From assembly GCF_000935045.1 (NCBI RefSeq), contig NZ_JYKS01000005.1:124001-188000 (forward strand): a stretch of DNA of 64,000 nt. Direction: 5' to 3'. The stretch comes from Pseudomonas sp. 10-1B. Its GTDB lineage: Bacteria; Pseudomonadota; Gammaproteobacteria; Pseudomonadales; Pseudomonadaceae. The position numbers were made by a program, and so were the translations under genes. This document shows, in pieces, positions 27,085 to 36,545 of this stretch (positions within the stretch are counted from its first letter, which is position 1; every line of letters begins with the position of its first letter). The notes beneath the pieces were generated by a model. The model had not been told where the DNA came from and did no database searches. It saw only the letters and a program-made list of their open reading frames with translations.

Positions 27085-28053
27085 ATGCAACCCCAAACCT
27101 TCTACCGCGCGGTGGCTGATGATTTCAGCGCCGTCGACGAGATCATCAAGAAGCAGCTGACCTCGCGCGTGCCGCTGGTATCGAAGATCGGCGACTATAT
27201 CACGTCCGCCGGTGGCAAGCGCCTGCGCCCCCTGCTGGTGCTGCTGTGTGGCAAGGCCCTGGGCCGCGAAGGCGACGACCTGCGCCTGCTGGCCGCCACC
27301 ATCGAGTTCCTGCACACCGCCACCCTGCTGCACGACGACGTGGTCGACATGTCGGGCATGCGCCGTGGCCGTTCCACCGCCAATGCCCTGTGGGGCAACG
27401 CGCCGAGCGTGCTGGTGGGCGACTTCCTTTATTCGCGCTCGTTCGAGATGATGGTCGAACTGGGCTCGATGCCGGTCATGCAGATCCTGTCCAAGGCCAC
27501 CCGCGTGATCGCCGAGGGTGAAGTGCTGCAGCTGTCGCGGGTACGCGACGCCAGCACCACCGAGGAAGTCTACATGGAGGTCATCCGCGGCAAGACCGCC
27601 ATGCTGTTCGAAGCCTCGACCCACAGCGCCGCCGCGCTGGCCGACGCGAGCGAAGAGCAGCGTGAAGCCCTGCGTACCTTCGGTGACCACCTGGGCGTGG
27701 CCTTCCAGCTGGTCGACGACCTGCTGGACTACAAGGGCGACTCGCAGACCCTGGGCAAGAACGTCGGTGACGACCTGGCCGAAGGCAAGCCTACCCTGCC
27801 GCTGATCTACACCATGCGCGAAGGCACCGCCGAACAGGCTGCACTGGTGCGCCAGGCGATCCAGAAGGGTGGCCTGGAGGACCTGGAGCAGATTCGCCTG
27901 GCAGTCGAGGAATCGGGTGCGCTGGAGTACACCGCCCAGCTGGCGCGTGACTACGTGAAGCGTGCCATTGCGTGCCTCGAGGTGCTGCCGGCCAGTGAAT
28001 ACCGTGATGCGCTGGTTGAGCTGAGCGAGTTTGCGGTCGCGCGTACTCACTGA
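27085..28053 (+). CDS. ispB: Octaprenyl/polyprenyl diphosphate synthase
   Basis: A 322-residue trans-prenyltransferase that makes the ubiquinone side chain from farnesyl diphosphate and isopentenyl diphosphate. The first aspartate-rich motif is [15 protein letters not shown] (near residue 85) and the second is [12 protein letters not shown] (near 215); GGKRLRPLL near residue 45 contacts the diphosphate. Standard length. It is divergent from rplU, the usual arrangement in gamma-proteobacteria. Chain length cannot be fixed from sequence by eye; pseudomonads make ubiquinone-9, so the product may be solanesyl diphosphate. Confidence 0.95.
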   Translation: MQPQTFYRAVADDFSAVDEIIKKQLTSRVPLVSKIGDYITSAGGKRLRPLLVLLCGKALGREGDDLRLLAATIEFLHTATLLHDDVVDMSGMRRGRSTANALWGNAPSVLVGDFLYSRSFEMMVELGSMPVMQILSKATRVIAEGEVLQLSRVRDASTTEEVYMEVIRGKTAMLFEASTHSAAALADASEEQREALRTFGDHLGVAFQLVDDLLDYKGDSQTLGKNVGDDLAEGKPTLPLIYTMREGTAEQAALVRQAIQKGGLEDLEQIRLAVEESGALEYTAQLARDYVKRAIACLEVLPASEYRDALVELSEFAVARTH

Positions 28054-28071
28054 CGGACCGAGTCGTCTTCA

Positions 28072-28134
28072 TTCGCGGGCAAGCCCGCTCCTACAGGATG
28101 ACGAAAGCCCTGTAGGAGCGGGCTTGCCCGCGAA
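28072..28134. repeat. REP pair (compact inverted)
   Basis: Two facing TTCGCGGGCAAGCCCGCTCC units with only about 11 bases between arms, forming one long hairpin after the ispB stop. It probably marks the end of the ispB transcript. Confidence 0.92.
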
Positions 28135-28218
28135 GCTTTTTGTCCGGACATAATCACTTCAGGAAAAATACCTTCTACAATGTGGGCTTTTAACCGCCTG
28201 TCTGTTTGAGGAACCGAA

Positions 28219-28560
28219 GTGAGCACTCTGCCACCCTGCCCAAAATGCAACTCCGAATACACCTATGAGGATGGCACTCAGCTGATCTGCCCTGAATGCG
28301 CCCACGAGTGGTCGGCCAGCGGCGACGCTGAAGCGGCCAGCGATGAGGTGGTGAAGAAGGACTCGGTCGGCAACATCCTGCAGGACGGCGACACCGTCAC
28401 CGTGATCAAGGACCTCAAGGTCAAGGGTTCGTCCCTGGTGGTCAAGGTCGGTACCAAGGTCAAGAACATCCGCCTGTGCGACGGCGACCACGACATCGAC
28501 TGCAAAATCGACGGCATCGGCGCCATGAAGCTGAAGTCCGAGTTCGTCCGCAAAGTCTGA
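28219..28560 (+). CDS. yjdM: YjdM/PhnA family zinc-ribbon protein
   Basis: A 113-residue protein starting with GTG at 28219, preceded by GAGGAACC. A zinc ribbon occupies residues 4-30 ([11 protein letters not shown] and ICPECAHEW). The C-terminal part has the conserved [17 protein letters not shown] and [12 protein letters not shown] segments of the PhnA/YjdM family. The old link to alkylphosphonate use is not supported by biochemistry, and the role is unknown. It stands alone between a REP hairpin and the iron-regulated small gene. Confidence 0.9.
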   Translation: MSTLPPCPKCNSEYTYEDGTQLICPECAHEWSASGDAEAASDEVVKKDSVGNILQDGDTVTVIKDLKVKGSSLVVKVGTKVKNIRLCDGDHDIDCKIDGIGAMKLKSEFVRKV

Positions 28561-28596
28561 TTACACAAAAATCTGCCAATTGGCGCTTGCTATTCT

Positions 28597-28617
28597 GATA
28601 ATAAGAATTATTCTCAT
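28597..28617 (+). promoter_or_regulatory. Fur box
   Basis: GATAATAAGAATTATTCTCA is a close match to the GATAATGATAATCATTATC Fur consensus and lies 28 bases before the start of the following small gene. Among the Fur-like sites in this window it is the best match. Confidence 0.75.
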
Positions 28618-28644
28618 TGGAACTGCTATCCAAGGAGAATAGCC

Positions 28645-28890
28645 ATGACTTATCTGATCGACGCCTGGCTGGACCGCCCTCACCCCTACCTGCGCATACT
28701 TCATCGCGAAACCGGCGAAGTGTGCGCCGTGCTTGAAGAAGAAGCGCTCGACGAGCTGCGTGACCAGGGCGACCTGGACATGAGCGGGCTGAATTCGAGT
28801 GAACCGGGGGTGCTCAAGGAGCTGGTGCGGAATTTGTTTCTGTTCTGCTATGCGCGGGCATTGCGCCCTGGGGGAACAGATTGGAATTGA
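28645..28890 (+). CDS. Small iron-regulated protein (PA4570-like)
   Basis: An 81-residue acidic protein (MTYLIDAWLDRPHPYLRIL) with an AAGGAGA ribosome site just upstream. There is no recognised domain. Position between ispB and fklB and the strong Fur box point to the homologue of P. aeruginosa PA4570, a gene of unknown function that is among the most strongly induced under iron starvation. The sequence has a Glu/Asp-rich middle (VLEEEALDELRDQGDLDMSG) and a hydrophobic segment (LVRNLFLFCYARAL) that could pair with a partner or membrane. Confidence 0.8.
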   Translation: MTYLIDAWLDRPHPYLRILHRETGEVCAVLEEEALDELRDQGDLDMSGLNSSEPGVLKELVRNLFLFCYARALRPGGTDWN

Positions 28891-28900
28891 GGCCAGCAGG

Positions 28901-29009
28901 GCCGGCCTCATCGCCGGCAAGCCAGCTCCCACAGGTACTGCACAAGCCTTGAAGGCTAATGCCGCATGTGGGAGCGGGCAAGCCCGCGAATGGGCCGCAA
29001 AGCGGCCCC
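28901..29009. repeat. Hybrid REP pair
   Basis: The left unit carries the GCCGGCAAGCCAGCTCC core while the right unit carries GAGCGGGCAAGCCCGCGAA, so the two arms belong to different REP subtypes. It separates the PA4570-like gene from the convergent fklB. Confidence 0.8.
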
Positions 29010-29016
29010 AGCAGCC

Positions 29017-29634
29017 TTACAGAACGTCGAGCAACTCGACGTCGAACACCAGCACGCTGTGCGGCGGGATGCTGCCAACGCCTTGAGCGCCGTAGGCCAG
29101 CTCGCTCGGCACGTACAGGCGCCATTTGCTGCCAGCGTTCATCAGCTGCAGGGCTTCGGTCCAGCCAGCGATCACGCCACCTACCGGGAATTCAGCTGGC
29201 TGACCACGGTCGTAGGAGCTGTCGAACACAGTGCCGTCGATCAAGGTGCCGTGGTAGTGGGTACGCACGTTGCTTTCGCGGGTCGGCTTGGCGCCTTCGC
29301 CGGCAGTCAGTACTTCGAACTGCAGGCCCGAGGCCAGGGTGGTGATGCCGTCACGCTTGGCGTTTTCAGCCAGGAATTCCTTGCCAGCGGCAGCAGCGGC
29401 TTCGGCCTTGGCGGCAGCTTCGGCTTGCATCACTTCACGGATGACCTTGAAGCTGGCCGACAGGTCGGCTTCGCTAACGCGGCTGTCGGCACCGTTGAAG
29501 GCGTCGGTCAGGCCGGCCAGGATGGCTTCCAGGCTCACACCTGGTGGCGGGTTGTCGCGCAGCTGGCCACCCAGCTGACGGCCGATGCCGTAGCTGACGC
29601 GGGTTTCGTCGGTAGACAGGTTGAGTTCGGACAT
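29017..29634 (-). CDS. fklB: FKBP-type peptidyl-prolyl isomerase FklB
   Basis: A 205-residue isomerase started at the ATG at 29634 (MSELNLSTDETRVSYGIGRQ). Residues 1-95 form the helical dimerisation domain. The FKBP domain (about 100-205) has YHGTLIDGTVFDSSYDRGQP and PSELAYGAQGVGSIPPHS, with the aromatic and Asp residues of the active pocket. The C-terminal LVFDVELLDVL is standard. No signal peptide is seen, so it is likely cytoplasmic, as E. coli FklB. Confidence 0.94.
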   Translation of the reverse strand: MSELNLSTDETRVSYGIGRQLGGQLRDNPPPGVSLEAILAGLTDAFNGADSRVSEADLSASFKVIREVMQAEAAAKAEAAAAAGKEFLAENAKRDGITTLASGLQFEVLTAGEGAKPTRESNVRTHYHGTLIDGTVFDSSYDRGQPAEFPVGGVIAGWTEALQLMNAGSKWRLYVPSELAYGAQGVGSIPPHSVLVFDVELLDVL

Positions 29635-29719
29635 TGTCGTGCTCCACTGCAGGGCGCAGTGAAGCCGCGCCCTTGATGAAAAGGGCGAGCAGCCTAGCAC
29701 ACTGGGACGCTGCGAGCAG

Positions 29720-30025
29720 CTACCAGGCCGAGCGCTGGGAAATCGGCACCTTCAAGTCTTCTTCCGGGTGCGTGCCCATGCCGCACATTTCATCCTGCAC
29801 CGACCAGTGCACCAGGTTCATCGAGACCAGGGGGATGGTTTGCAGCAGCTTGCGGGCATCTTCCACCGAATGCACGCGCAAGCGTTCACCGCGGGTGTCG
29901 GACAGTGGGTGAGCGTGGCCTTTGACCCGGGCCTCGAGCAGGTAGTCACCACCTTCGATGGCGATCAGGTTCAGTTCGTCGACATGGCCAGCCCTGGCCT
30001 CGGTATTGAGCTGATGCAGGTTCAT
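29720..30025 (-). CDS. DUF6482-like small conserved protein
   Basis: A 101-residue protein started at the ATG at 30025 (MNLHQLNTEARAGHVDE), which has GAGGTG seven bases upstream. No catalytic motif is visible; the central LIAIEGGDYLLEARVKG and the C-terminal HWSVQDEMCGMGTHPEED look like a small beta-rich fold. Similar short proteins are widespread in Pseudomonas next to fklB and the yqhA-like gene. Function unknown. Confidence 0.7.
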   Translation of the reverse strand: MNLHQLNTEARAGHVDELNLIAIEGGDYLLEARVKGHAHPLSDTRGERLRVHSVEDARKLLQTIPLVSMNLVHWSVQDEMCGMGTHPEEDLKVPISQRSAW

Positions 30026-30161
30026 GAGAGCACCTCGCGATGGGAACCACGCATGAGAGCTCATTTTTTGTACAGGAAGGGAGAATACACAAGGCAAGAC
30101 TGACGCCGCTCGTCAGTTGAAAGCTGCGCGCCCCTTGTAGGAGCGCGCCAGCTGGCAGGAC

Positions 30162-30650
30162 TCAGTGCTTGGTCAGCTTGTCGAGGTAGCCCATGCAGAA
30201 CGCCGAGATCACGAAGGTCATGTGGATGATCACGTACCACATCAGGTAATCGGTGGAGATGTTCTGCGCATCCATGAACACCCGCAGCAGGTGAATGGAC
30301 GAGATCGCCACGATCGACGCGGCAACCTTCATCTTCAACGACGAAGAGTCCATCTTGCCCAACCAGTTGAGCTTTTCCTTGCTCTCGTCGATGTCCAGTT
30401 GCGAGACGAAGTTCTCGTAGCCGGAGATCATCACCATCACCAGCAGGCCGCCCACCAGCGACATATCGATCAGCGACAGGATCACCAGGATCAGGTCGGC
30501 TTCGCTCAGGGCGAAGACGTTGGGCAGGACGTGGACCACTTCCTGGAAGAATTTCAACGCCAGGGCCAGCAGGCCGAGGGACAGGCCGAAGTAGATGGGG
30601 GCGAGCAGCCAGCGCGAGGCATACATCGCGTTTTCGAGGATACGTTCCAT
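30162..30650 (-). CDS. YqhA/TIGR00645 (UPF0114) inner-membrane protein
   Basis: A 162-residue membrane protein with four hydrophobic helices. The signature [20 protein letters not shown] lies in the loop after helix 2, together with the N-terminal [20 protein letters not shown]. These match the UPF0114 family, whose function is not established. Gene order with the PA4575-like and Lon-like genes is conserved in pseudomonads. Confidence 0.9.
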
Positions 30651-30731
30651 GAAGTTCAGGACTCATCAGGTGACTAGAAAAGCGACGGCGAGTATAGCCA
30701 GCCACCTGTTACAGCAAAAGCCCGGTGAATT

Positions 30732-30934
30732 GGGGGCTGCTTTGCAGCCCAATCGCCGGCAAGCCAGCTCCCACCTCGACCGCATAGGCCTCAAACCCTG
30801 TGCAAATACCTGTGGGAGCCGGCTTGCCGGCGATGAGGCCAGTCCAGGCAATACAAGACAGTTGCTCCCACAGGGGATCACTGACCTATGGCCTGTGTTT
30901 TACCTGTGGGAGCTGGTTTGCCAGCGATGAGGCC
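30732..30934. repeat. REP cluster of three units
   Basis: An inverted pair (30732-30840) of the GCCGGCAAGCCAGCTCC type is followed by a third, slightly diverged unit (about 30905-30934, GAGCTGGTTTGCCAGCGATG). The bases between, GGCAATACAAGACAGTTGCT, recur at about 36560-36579, showing a repeated REP-associated tail. Confidence 0.85.
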
Positions 30935-30935
30935 T

Positions 30936-31274
30936 TCAGGTCTCCGGATGAAACTGGTAATCCCCCAGGTTCCGGCAGCGCTCGCCATTGATCCGCCGCA
31001 ACTGCGCCTGCAGGTGCAAGCACCAGATCTGCGGGTCCTCGGCCACCTGGTACCCATGCAGGGTCAAGCTGTCGACAATGGCATTGAGCACCGACTCGGC
31101 CACCAGCGGCCCGTGGAACGGCCCCTGGGCCTTGATCGCGGAGGGTTGTTCACCGGCCATGCCGGCGGCGAACAGTAGCGTCCACATGCCGTTGTCCCCG
31201 GCCAGCGGGCGAATACTGCATTCGATGCGGGTCACCAGGCCCAGGCACTGGCGTGTGAGGCTGAGGTTGCGCAT
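30936..31274 (-). CDS. Hypothetical protein (PA4575-like)
   Basis: A 112-residue protein (MRNLSLTRQCLGLVTRIECS) with no motif that I recognise. It has alternating beta-like and helical segments and three cysteines (residues 10, 19 and about 84). It lies 160 bases after the Lon-like protease gene on the same strand, the place held by PA4575 in P. aeruginosa. The REP unit abuts its stop codon. Confidence 0.65.
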   Translation of the reverse strand: MRNLSLTRQCLGLVTRIECSIRPLAGDNGMWTLLFAAGMAGEQPSAIKAQGPFHGPLVAESVLNAIVDSLTLHGYQVAEDPQIWCLHLQAQLRRINGERCRNLGDYQFHPET

Positions 31275-31436
31275 GGCCGCGTCCCCTCCATAGAGCCTTG
31301 TTCAGCCTGAAAACCTCAGGCTGTTTCCATCCTGAACGCTGATACTGTCCTAAGTTCCAGCATAGAAGAACAGTACAAAAAGATGGAAAACCGGCGCTAA
31401 ACGGTAGCACATCGCCTTCAGCGCCGGCTTATTGAC

Positions 31437-33875
31437 TCAGGCCGGCTTGGCCTGGGCAATCACCTCCTCCAGGCGCTCCTTTTCCGCCTTCTCGATGTCT
31501 TCCTCGCTGATCATCTCGGCGATTTCACGCAGGCGCTCCACCACCCGGGCATTGACGCTGCCCTCGACGAACTGGCCCTTGTCGTCCATCCCCCCTGCTT
31601 CCTCCCCCACCAACAGGCTCAACGCCTCGTCGGCCTGGCTGACCGCGTAGACATGGAACATGCCGCTCTCCACCGCCTGCAGCACACGCTCGTCGAGCAT
31701 CAGGGTGGCTACGTTGGCACGCGGAATGATCACCCCTTGCTCGCCGGTCAGGCCACGGGCCTCGCACAGGCGGAAGAAGCCTTCGATCTTCTCGTTGACC
31801 CCGCCCACCGCCTGCACTTCACCGAACTGGTTGATCGAACCGGTAATGGCGAAACACTGCTTGAGCGGCGTACGCGACAAGGCCGAGATCAGCGTACAGG
31901 CTTCACCCAGCGAGGCGCTGTCACCGTCCACATAGCCGTAGGACTGCTCCAGGGCGATGCTGGCGGAAATCGCCAATGGGAACTCCTGGGCATAGCGGCT
32001 GCCCAGGTAGCCGGTGAGGATCATCACGCCCTTGGAGTGGATCGGCTGGCCGAGGTTGACCTCGCGCTCGATGTCGACGATGCCGCTGCCGCCCGGGTAG
32101 ACGGTGGCGGAGATACGCGCCGGCATACCGAACGCCGAGTCGCCCACTTCCAGCACGGTCAGGCCGTTGCACTTGCCGATGGCCGCGCCTTCGGTGTCGA
32201 TCAGGATGATGCCGGCCAGCATGTCGTCCAGCACCCGCTGCGAAACACGGCCGGTGCGGGTGGCTTTGGCCCTGAGCGCGCGTTCGATGTGCCCGGCATC
32301 AGTCATTTCGTCGCTGGCCAGCTGACGGATGAAATCGGCCTCGCTGACCAGCTGGAACAGGTCGCCGATACGCGCCGACAGCCGCGACTGGTTCTCCGCC
32401 AGGCGAGCGCTGTAAGTGGCCAGGCGTGCCACCGCGTCACTGGTCAGCGGCGCCATGCCCTCCTCGTTGGTGCGGGTGCGCAACAGCTGGGCGAACTGCT
32501 CCAGGTTCTCGTCGACCATGGGCATGTCTTCGTCGAAGTCCACCAGCACCCGGAACATCTCCTGGAAGTCCGAGTCATGGTCCTGCAGCGCGTAGTACAG
32601 CTGGCGTGAACCGATGATGATCAGCTTGATGTTGAGCGGGATCATCTGCGGCGTCAGGCTGACGGTGGCCACCCGGCCCAGCTCGCCCAGTGGCGATTCC
32701 ATCTTCAGCTTGCGCGACTGCAGGGCACGCTTGAGCGCGTCCCAGACGAACGGCTCACCGAGCATTTTCTCGGCTTCGAGGATCAGGAAGCCGCCATTGG
32801 CCCGGTGCAAGGCGCCCGGCCGCAGTTGCCGGTAGGAGGTATACAGGGCGCCCTGGTCGGTGCTGTATTCGATACGGCCGAACAGATTGTCGTAGGTTGG
32901 GTGCGGCTCGAACACCACCGGCGCGCCACCGTCGGCGTGGTGGCCGACCACCAGGCTGGGGGCGTATTGCTCTTCGAGCAGCTTGCGCGCCACCGCGTCG
33001 GTCTTGCTGTCATCGACCAGTTGCTCGACCAAGGTGCGCAGCAGGTTCAACTGCACCGACTGCAGGTAGGCGCAAACCGCCGCGTTCTCTGCGTACTTTT
33101 CCGACAGCGGCGCCAGCAGCGGTTGCAGGGCCAGGGTGATGGTTTCTTCGTTGAGCTGGCGCAACTGGTTGTTCGATTCGCGCTTCCACTGCGGCAAGCT
33201 GGCCAGCTCTTCGTTCAGGCGTTCCTCGAGCTGGGCGATGTCCTCGTGGAACTGCTCACGCACCTCTTCCGGCAACTGGGCGAATTCAGCCTCATCCAGC
33301 GCCTTGCCGTCGGCCATCGGGGTGAAGGCGACGTTGCTGGCGTCGCGGTACAAGGCCACGTCCTTTTCCAGCGAGGCGCGCTCGATCACATCTAGGGCAC
33401 GGTCGTAGCGCTGGTTGAAGGCGCGGTCGATGGCCCCTTTCTTCTGCTGGTACGACGGGTGCTCGAACACCGCCGGGAAGGTCGACAACAGGTTGTCGAT
33501 CAGCCCGTTCATGTCGGCGATGAACGCCCCGGCGCTGCCAGAGGGCAATTCCAGCGCGCGGGGTTCGCGGGTGTCATCGAAATGGTTGACGTAGACCCAG
33601 TCGGCCGGGGTCTGCTGGCGCTTGCCCTCGGCCTTGAGGTAGCGCTTGACGAACGAGAAACGGCCGGTGCCGGGCTCGCCCATCACGTACACGTTGTAAC
33701 CGGGGCGCGGCATGGCCACGCCGAACTGCAGGGCCTCGACAGCACGTTCCTGGCCCAGGACTCCGCGAAACGGTTCCAGATCGTCGGTGTGGGTAAAGGC
33801 AAACTGCTCGGGCGAGAAACGCCGGGTCAGGGCTTCAGGCGCGAGACGCAGGCGCGCAGCGACAGGATCGGGCAT
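31437..33875 (-). CDS. Lon-like ATP-dependent protease (S16, LonB-type)
   Basis: An 812-residue protein with an AAA+ part and a C-terminal Lon protease domain. The P-loop reads GEPGTGRFSF, with Arg in the place of the usual Lys, as in this family of bacterial Lon-like proteins. The protease domain (about 560-790) has the catalytic Ser in VDGDSASLGEA and Lys in VGGVNEKIEGF, the Ser-Lys dyad. There is no N-terminal substrate domain of classical Lon. The long helical insert (about 150-300) is rich in Glu and Leu. Substrates are unknown. It is divergent from the DUF3015 gene. Confidence 0.9.
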   Translation of the reverse strand: MPDPVAARLRLAPEALTRRFSPEQFAFTHTDDLEPFRGVLGQERAVEALQFGVAMPRPGYNVYVMGEPGTGRFSFVKRYLKAEGKRQQTPADWVYVNHFDDTREPRALELPSGSAGAFIADMNGLIDNLLSTFPAVFEHPSYQQKKGAIDRAFNQRYDRALDVIERASLEKDVALYRDASNVAFTPMADGKALDEAEFAQLPEEVREQFHEDIAQLEERLNEELASLPQWKRESNNQLRQLNEETITLALQPLLAPLSEKYAENAAVCAYLQSVQLNLLRTLVEQLVDDSKTDAVARKLLEEQYAPSLVVGHHADGGAPVVFEPHPTYDNLFGRIEYSTDQGALYTSYRQLRPGALHRANGGFLILEAEKMLGEPFVWDALKRALQSRKLKMESPLGELGRVATVSLTPQMIPLNIKLIIIGSRQLYYALQDHDSDFQEMFRVLVDFDEDMPMVDENLEQFAQLLRTRTNEEGMAPLTSDAVARLATYSARLAENQSRLSARIGDLFQLVSEADFIRQLASDEMTDAGHIERALRAKATRTGRVSQRVLDDMLAGIILIDTEGAAIGKCNGLTVLEVGDSAFGMPARISATVYPGGSGIVDIEREVNLGQPIHSKGVMILTGYLGSRYAQEFPLAISASIALEQSYGYVDGDSASLGEACTLISALSRTPLKQCFAITGSINQFGEVQAVGGVNEKIEGFFRLCEARGLTGEQGVIIPRANVATLMLDERVLQAVESGMFHVYAVSQADEALSLLVGEEAGGMDDKGQFVEGSVNARVVERLREIAEMISEEDIEKAEKERLEEVIAQAKPA

Positions 33876-34129
33876 TGGGTTTCCTTACTTCGGCGGGGCA
33901 GATACGCAGCATTCTGGCGCTGCCCGCGCGCGCCTTGCAAGGCTCGGCAGGACTTTATGTCGCAGCCAGTGCGGGTCATATAGCAGCAAATTTTTCGCAA
34001 TCAACAACGCAACCTTTAGATCGTGCCTAAACTCCAAGCTGCGCGGGTGGGTTGAAATGCTTTCCCGACCTGGCAACCGAGTTGCCAGAAACCCTGACCC
34101 TTGGTTAAGTCAAATAGAGAACAAATGCT

Positions 34130-34618
34130 ATGAAACGGATTCTTCTGGGTACTCTGTTCACCGTGGCTTCGTTGAACGCTATGGCCGAAGCGCCAGGCGG
34201 CCCGAACTGCGGCTGGGGCAACTTGCTGTTCGAAGGCCAGCGCGGCACTCCGGCGCACTTCCTGGCATCCACCACCAACGGCACCTCCGGTAACGCCACC
34301 TTCGGCATGACCTCCGGCACCAACGGCTGCTCCACCAAGGCTTCGCTGACCTACGGTGGCAAGTCCTGGTTCGCCATGAACGGCATGATGAACGAACTGT
34401 CCGAAGACATGGCCATGGGCCAGGGCGAAGCACTGACCACCTATGCCGTGGTCCTCGGTGTGGCCCCGGAAGACCGTGGCTACTTCGCATCGGTCACCCA
34501 CCAGCACTTCAACCAGATCTTCAGCAGTGCCGACGTCACTGCCGAAACTGTCCACAGCAACACCTTGGCCGTTCTGAAAAACGACCCACGCCTGGCCAAA
34601 TACGCAACCGAGGCCTAA
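34130..34618 (+). CDS. DUF3015 family exported protein
   Basis: A 162-residue protein with a signal peptide (MKRILLGTLFTVASLNAMA, cleaved after residue 19 or so). The mature part opens GGPNCGWGNLLFEGQRG and holds TSGTNGCSTK, giving two cysteines that may form a disulfide in the periplasm. This pattern fits DUF3015, of unknown function. It is followed by a strong terminator and then the DUF4105 gene. Confidence 0.82.
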   Translation: MKRILLGTLFTVASLNAMAEAPGGPNCGWGNLLFEGQRGTPAHFLASTTNGTSGNATFGMTSGTNGCSTKASLTYGGKSWFAMNGMMNELSEDMAMGQGEALTTYAVVLGVAPEDRGYFASVTHQHFNQIFSSADVTAETVHSNTLAVLKNDPRLAKYATEA

Positions 34619-34629
34619 ACGCAGTTGCT

Positions 34630-34654
34630 CCCGCCCCACCTGTGGGGCGGGTTT
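34630..34654 (+). terminator. Intrinsic terminator after the DUF3015 gene
   Basis: Nine-base perfect GC stem CCCGCCCCA / TGGGGCGGG with a four-base loop, followed by TTTCGCCTTTTT. It lies 11 bases after the stop codon. Confidence 0.9.
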
Positions 34655-34691
34655 CGCCTTTTTCGGCATCGTCAAGAAGTAGTTGCCCGAT

Positions 34692-36545
34692 ATGCTCAAA
34701 CGCCTCGCTTTCCTGGCGCTGTGCGCCTGCGCCCCTGTTCATGCCGCGCCTGTGCTGGATCACGGCCGTCTCCAGCAATTGGCCAACACCCCTTACTGGA
34801 TTGCCCTGGGCCACTATGAAACTGCCAAGCTAGGTGGCTGGCGCAGCTATGTGGACGATGATGCGTTCTTCCTCGCCGAGGACGGCGCGCACCACCCCGA
34901 CCAGGAACTGCAAGCCACGGTCGAAGCGCTGTACGCCCCAGCCAGCCTCGGCGACAAGCATGCCCAGTGCGTGTTCCCGGCGCGCACCCGCTGGCTGCGC
35001 GAGCAGCTTGGCCTGCAGGGCCTGCCGCAACCGGACTGCCAGGAATTCAAGACCTGGTACCAGTCGATCGACCCGCACAGTGCCGCGCTGATCTTCCCGG
35101 CGGCCTACCTGAACAGCCCGTCTTCGATGTTCGGCCACACCTTGCTGCGCATCGACCAGTCCAATACCCGCAGCGACGACACCACGCTGCTGAGCTACGC
35201 GATCAACTTCGGTGCCTACATCGAAGGCAGCGACAACAGCATTCTCTATGCCTGGAAGGGCCTGATGGGGGGCTACCCGGGCCTGTTCGCGCTGATGCCC
35301 TACCAGGAAAAACTGTCCGAATACCGCAGCCTGGAAAACCGCGACCTGTGGGAGTACCAGCTGGACCTGACCCCGGAAGAAACCGGGCGTATGGTCGAGC
35401 ATGTGTGGGAGCTGAAACAGATCCAGTTCGACTATTTCTTCTTCGACGAAAACTGCTCGTATCGCCTGCTGGAGCTGCTGCAAGTGGCCCGGCCGAGCCT
35501 GGACCTGACCTCGCAGTTCCCGTTGACCGCCATCCCTACCGACACAGTGAAGGCGGTGAAGCAGTCCGGCATAGTCGCCAGCGAAACTTACCGCCCCTCG
35601 CGCGAACGTGAGCTGCTGGCCCGTGCCGAGCCGCTGGACCACAACGAAAAGCGCCAGGTACTGGCCGTGAGCGCCGACACTGCACAATTGCAGAGCGCCG
35701 AATTCAAAGCCTTGCCCCGCGAACGCCAGGCGTTGGTACAGGATGCCGCGTATCGCCTGGAACGATACCGGGCCAATGGCCAGGAGCGCGACCCGGGCCA
35801 GGCAAAACGCAGCTTCGAGCTGCTGCGGGCGATCAACGGCAACCCGCCGCCGCCGCTGCAGGTCGAGCGCCCGGGCCTGCCGGAAGACGGCCATGACTCA
35901 CGTACCTGGCAACTGGGCGTGGGCAGCCGTGAGGACCGCGCCTACGCCGAGTACGGCCTGCGCATGGCCTACCACGACCTGAATGACAACGCCTATGGCT
36001 TCCCGCTGGGCGCACAGATCGAGATCCTGCAACTGAAGGTGCGCCAGTACGAAGGCAATGACTGGCAAGTGCAGCGCCTGGACCTGGCCACCATCCGCTC
36101 GCTGACGCCACGCAACGAGCTGCTCAAGCCCTGGTCGTGGCAGGTGGCCGGCGGGCTGGAGCGGGTGCCGGGCAAGCATGATGACGAGGTGCTGGTCAGC
36201 CATGTGAATGGCGGGGCCGGTGGCACCTGGCAGTTGGCCGACGGCCTGCTGGGCTTTGCCCTGGGCACGCTGCGAGTCGAGCATCACAACGACTTCGCCC
36301 AGTTCATCGCTCCGGCGGCGGGCTTCAATGGCGGGCTGCTGTGGCGTAACGGGCTGGGCAACATGACACTGGAGGCCAAGGGCGACTACTTCACCAACGG
36401 CGAGGTGCGGCGCAGCGTGAGCCTGAACCAGCAGTGGGAAATCAGCCAGAATCTGGGGGTGCGCTTGAGTGCTTCGCGGCAGTTCAGCCACCTGGCTACG
36501 GCGCAGAATGAAGTGATGCTGGAACTGAAGTGGTATCACTACTGA
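34692..36545 (+). CDS. DUF4105 (Lnb-type N-terminal) membrane/periplasmic protein
   Basis: A 617-residue protein from the ATG at 34692 (MLKRLAFLALCACAPVHAA), whose first 18 residues are a signal peptide with a lipobox-like LCAC. The DUF4105 domain (about 110-300) has SPSSMFGHTLLRIDQ with its His, AINFGAYIEGSDN and FFFDENCSYRLLELL, features that suggest a papain-like Cys/His fold. The C-terminal third (about 400-617) has alternating amphipathic strands ending in an aromatic residue (ELKWYHY), like an outer-membrane beta-barrel. Function unknown; a role in the envelope is likely. Confidence 0.82.
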   Translation: MLKRLAFLALCACAPVHAAPVLDHGRLQQLANTPYWIALGHYETAKLGGWRSYVDDDAFFLAEDGAHHPDQELQATVEALYAPASLGDKHAQCVFPARTRWLREQLGLQGLPQPDCQEFKTWYQSIDPHSAALIFPAAYLNSPSSMFGHTLLRIDQSNTRSDDTTLLSYAINFGAYIEGSDNSILYAWKGLMGGYPGLFALMPYQEKLSEYRSLENRDLWEYQLDLTPEETGRMVEHVWELKQIQFDYFFFDENCSYRLLELLQVARPSLDLTSQFPLTAIPTDTVKAVKQSGIVASETYRPSRERELLARAEPLDHNEKRQVLAVSADTAQLQSAEFKALPRERQALVQDAAYRLERYRANGQERDPGQAKRSFELLRAINGNPPPPLQVERPGLPEDGHDSRTWQLGVGSREDRAYAEYGLRMAYHDLNDNAYGFPLGAQIEILQLKVRQYEGNDWQVQRLDLATIRSLTPRNELLKPWSWQVAGGLERVPGKHDDEVLVSHVNGGAGGTWQLADGLLGFALGTLRVEHHNDFAQFIAPAAGFNGGLLWRNGLGNMTLEAKGDYFTNGEVRRSVSLNQQWEISQNLGVRLSASRQFSHLATAQNEVMLELKWYHY

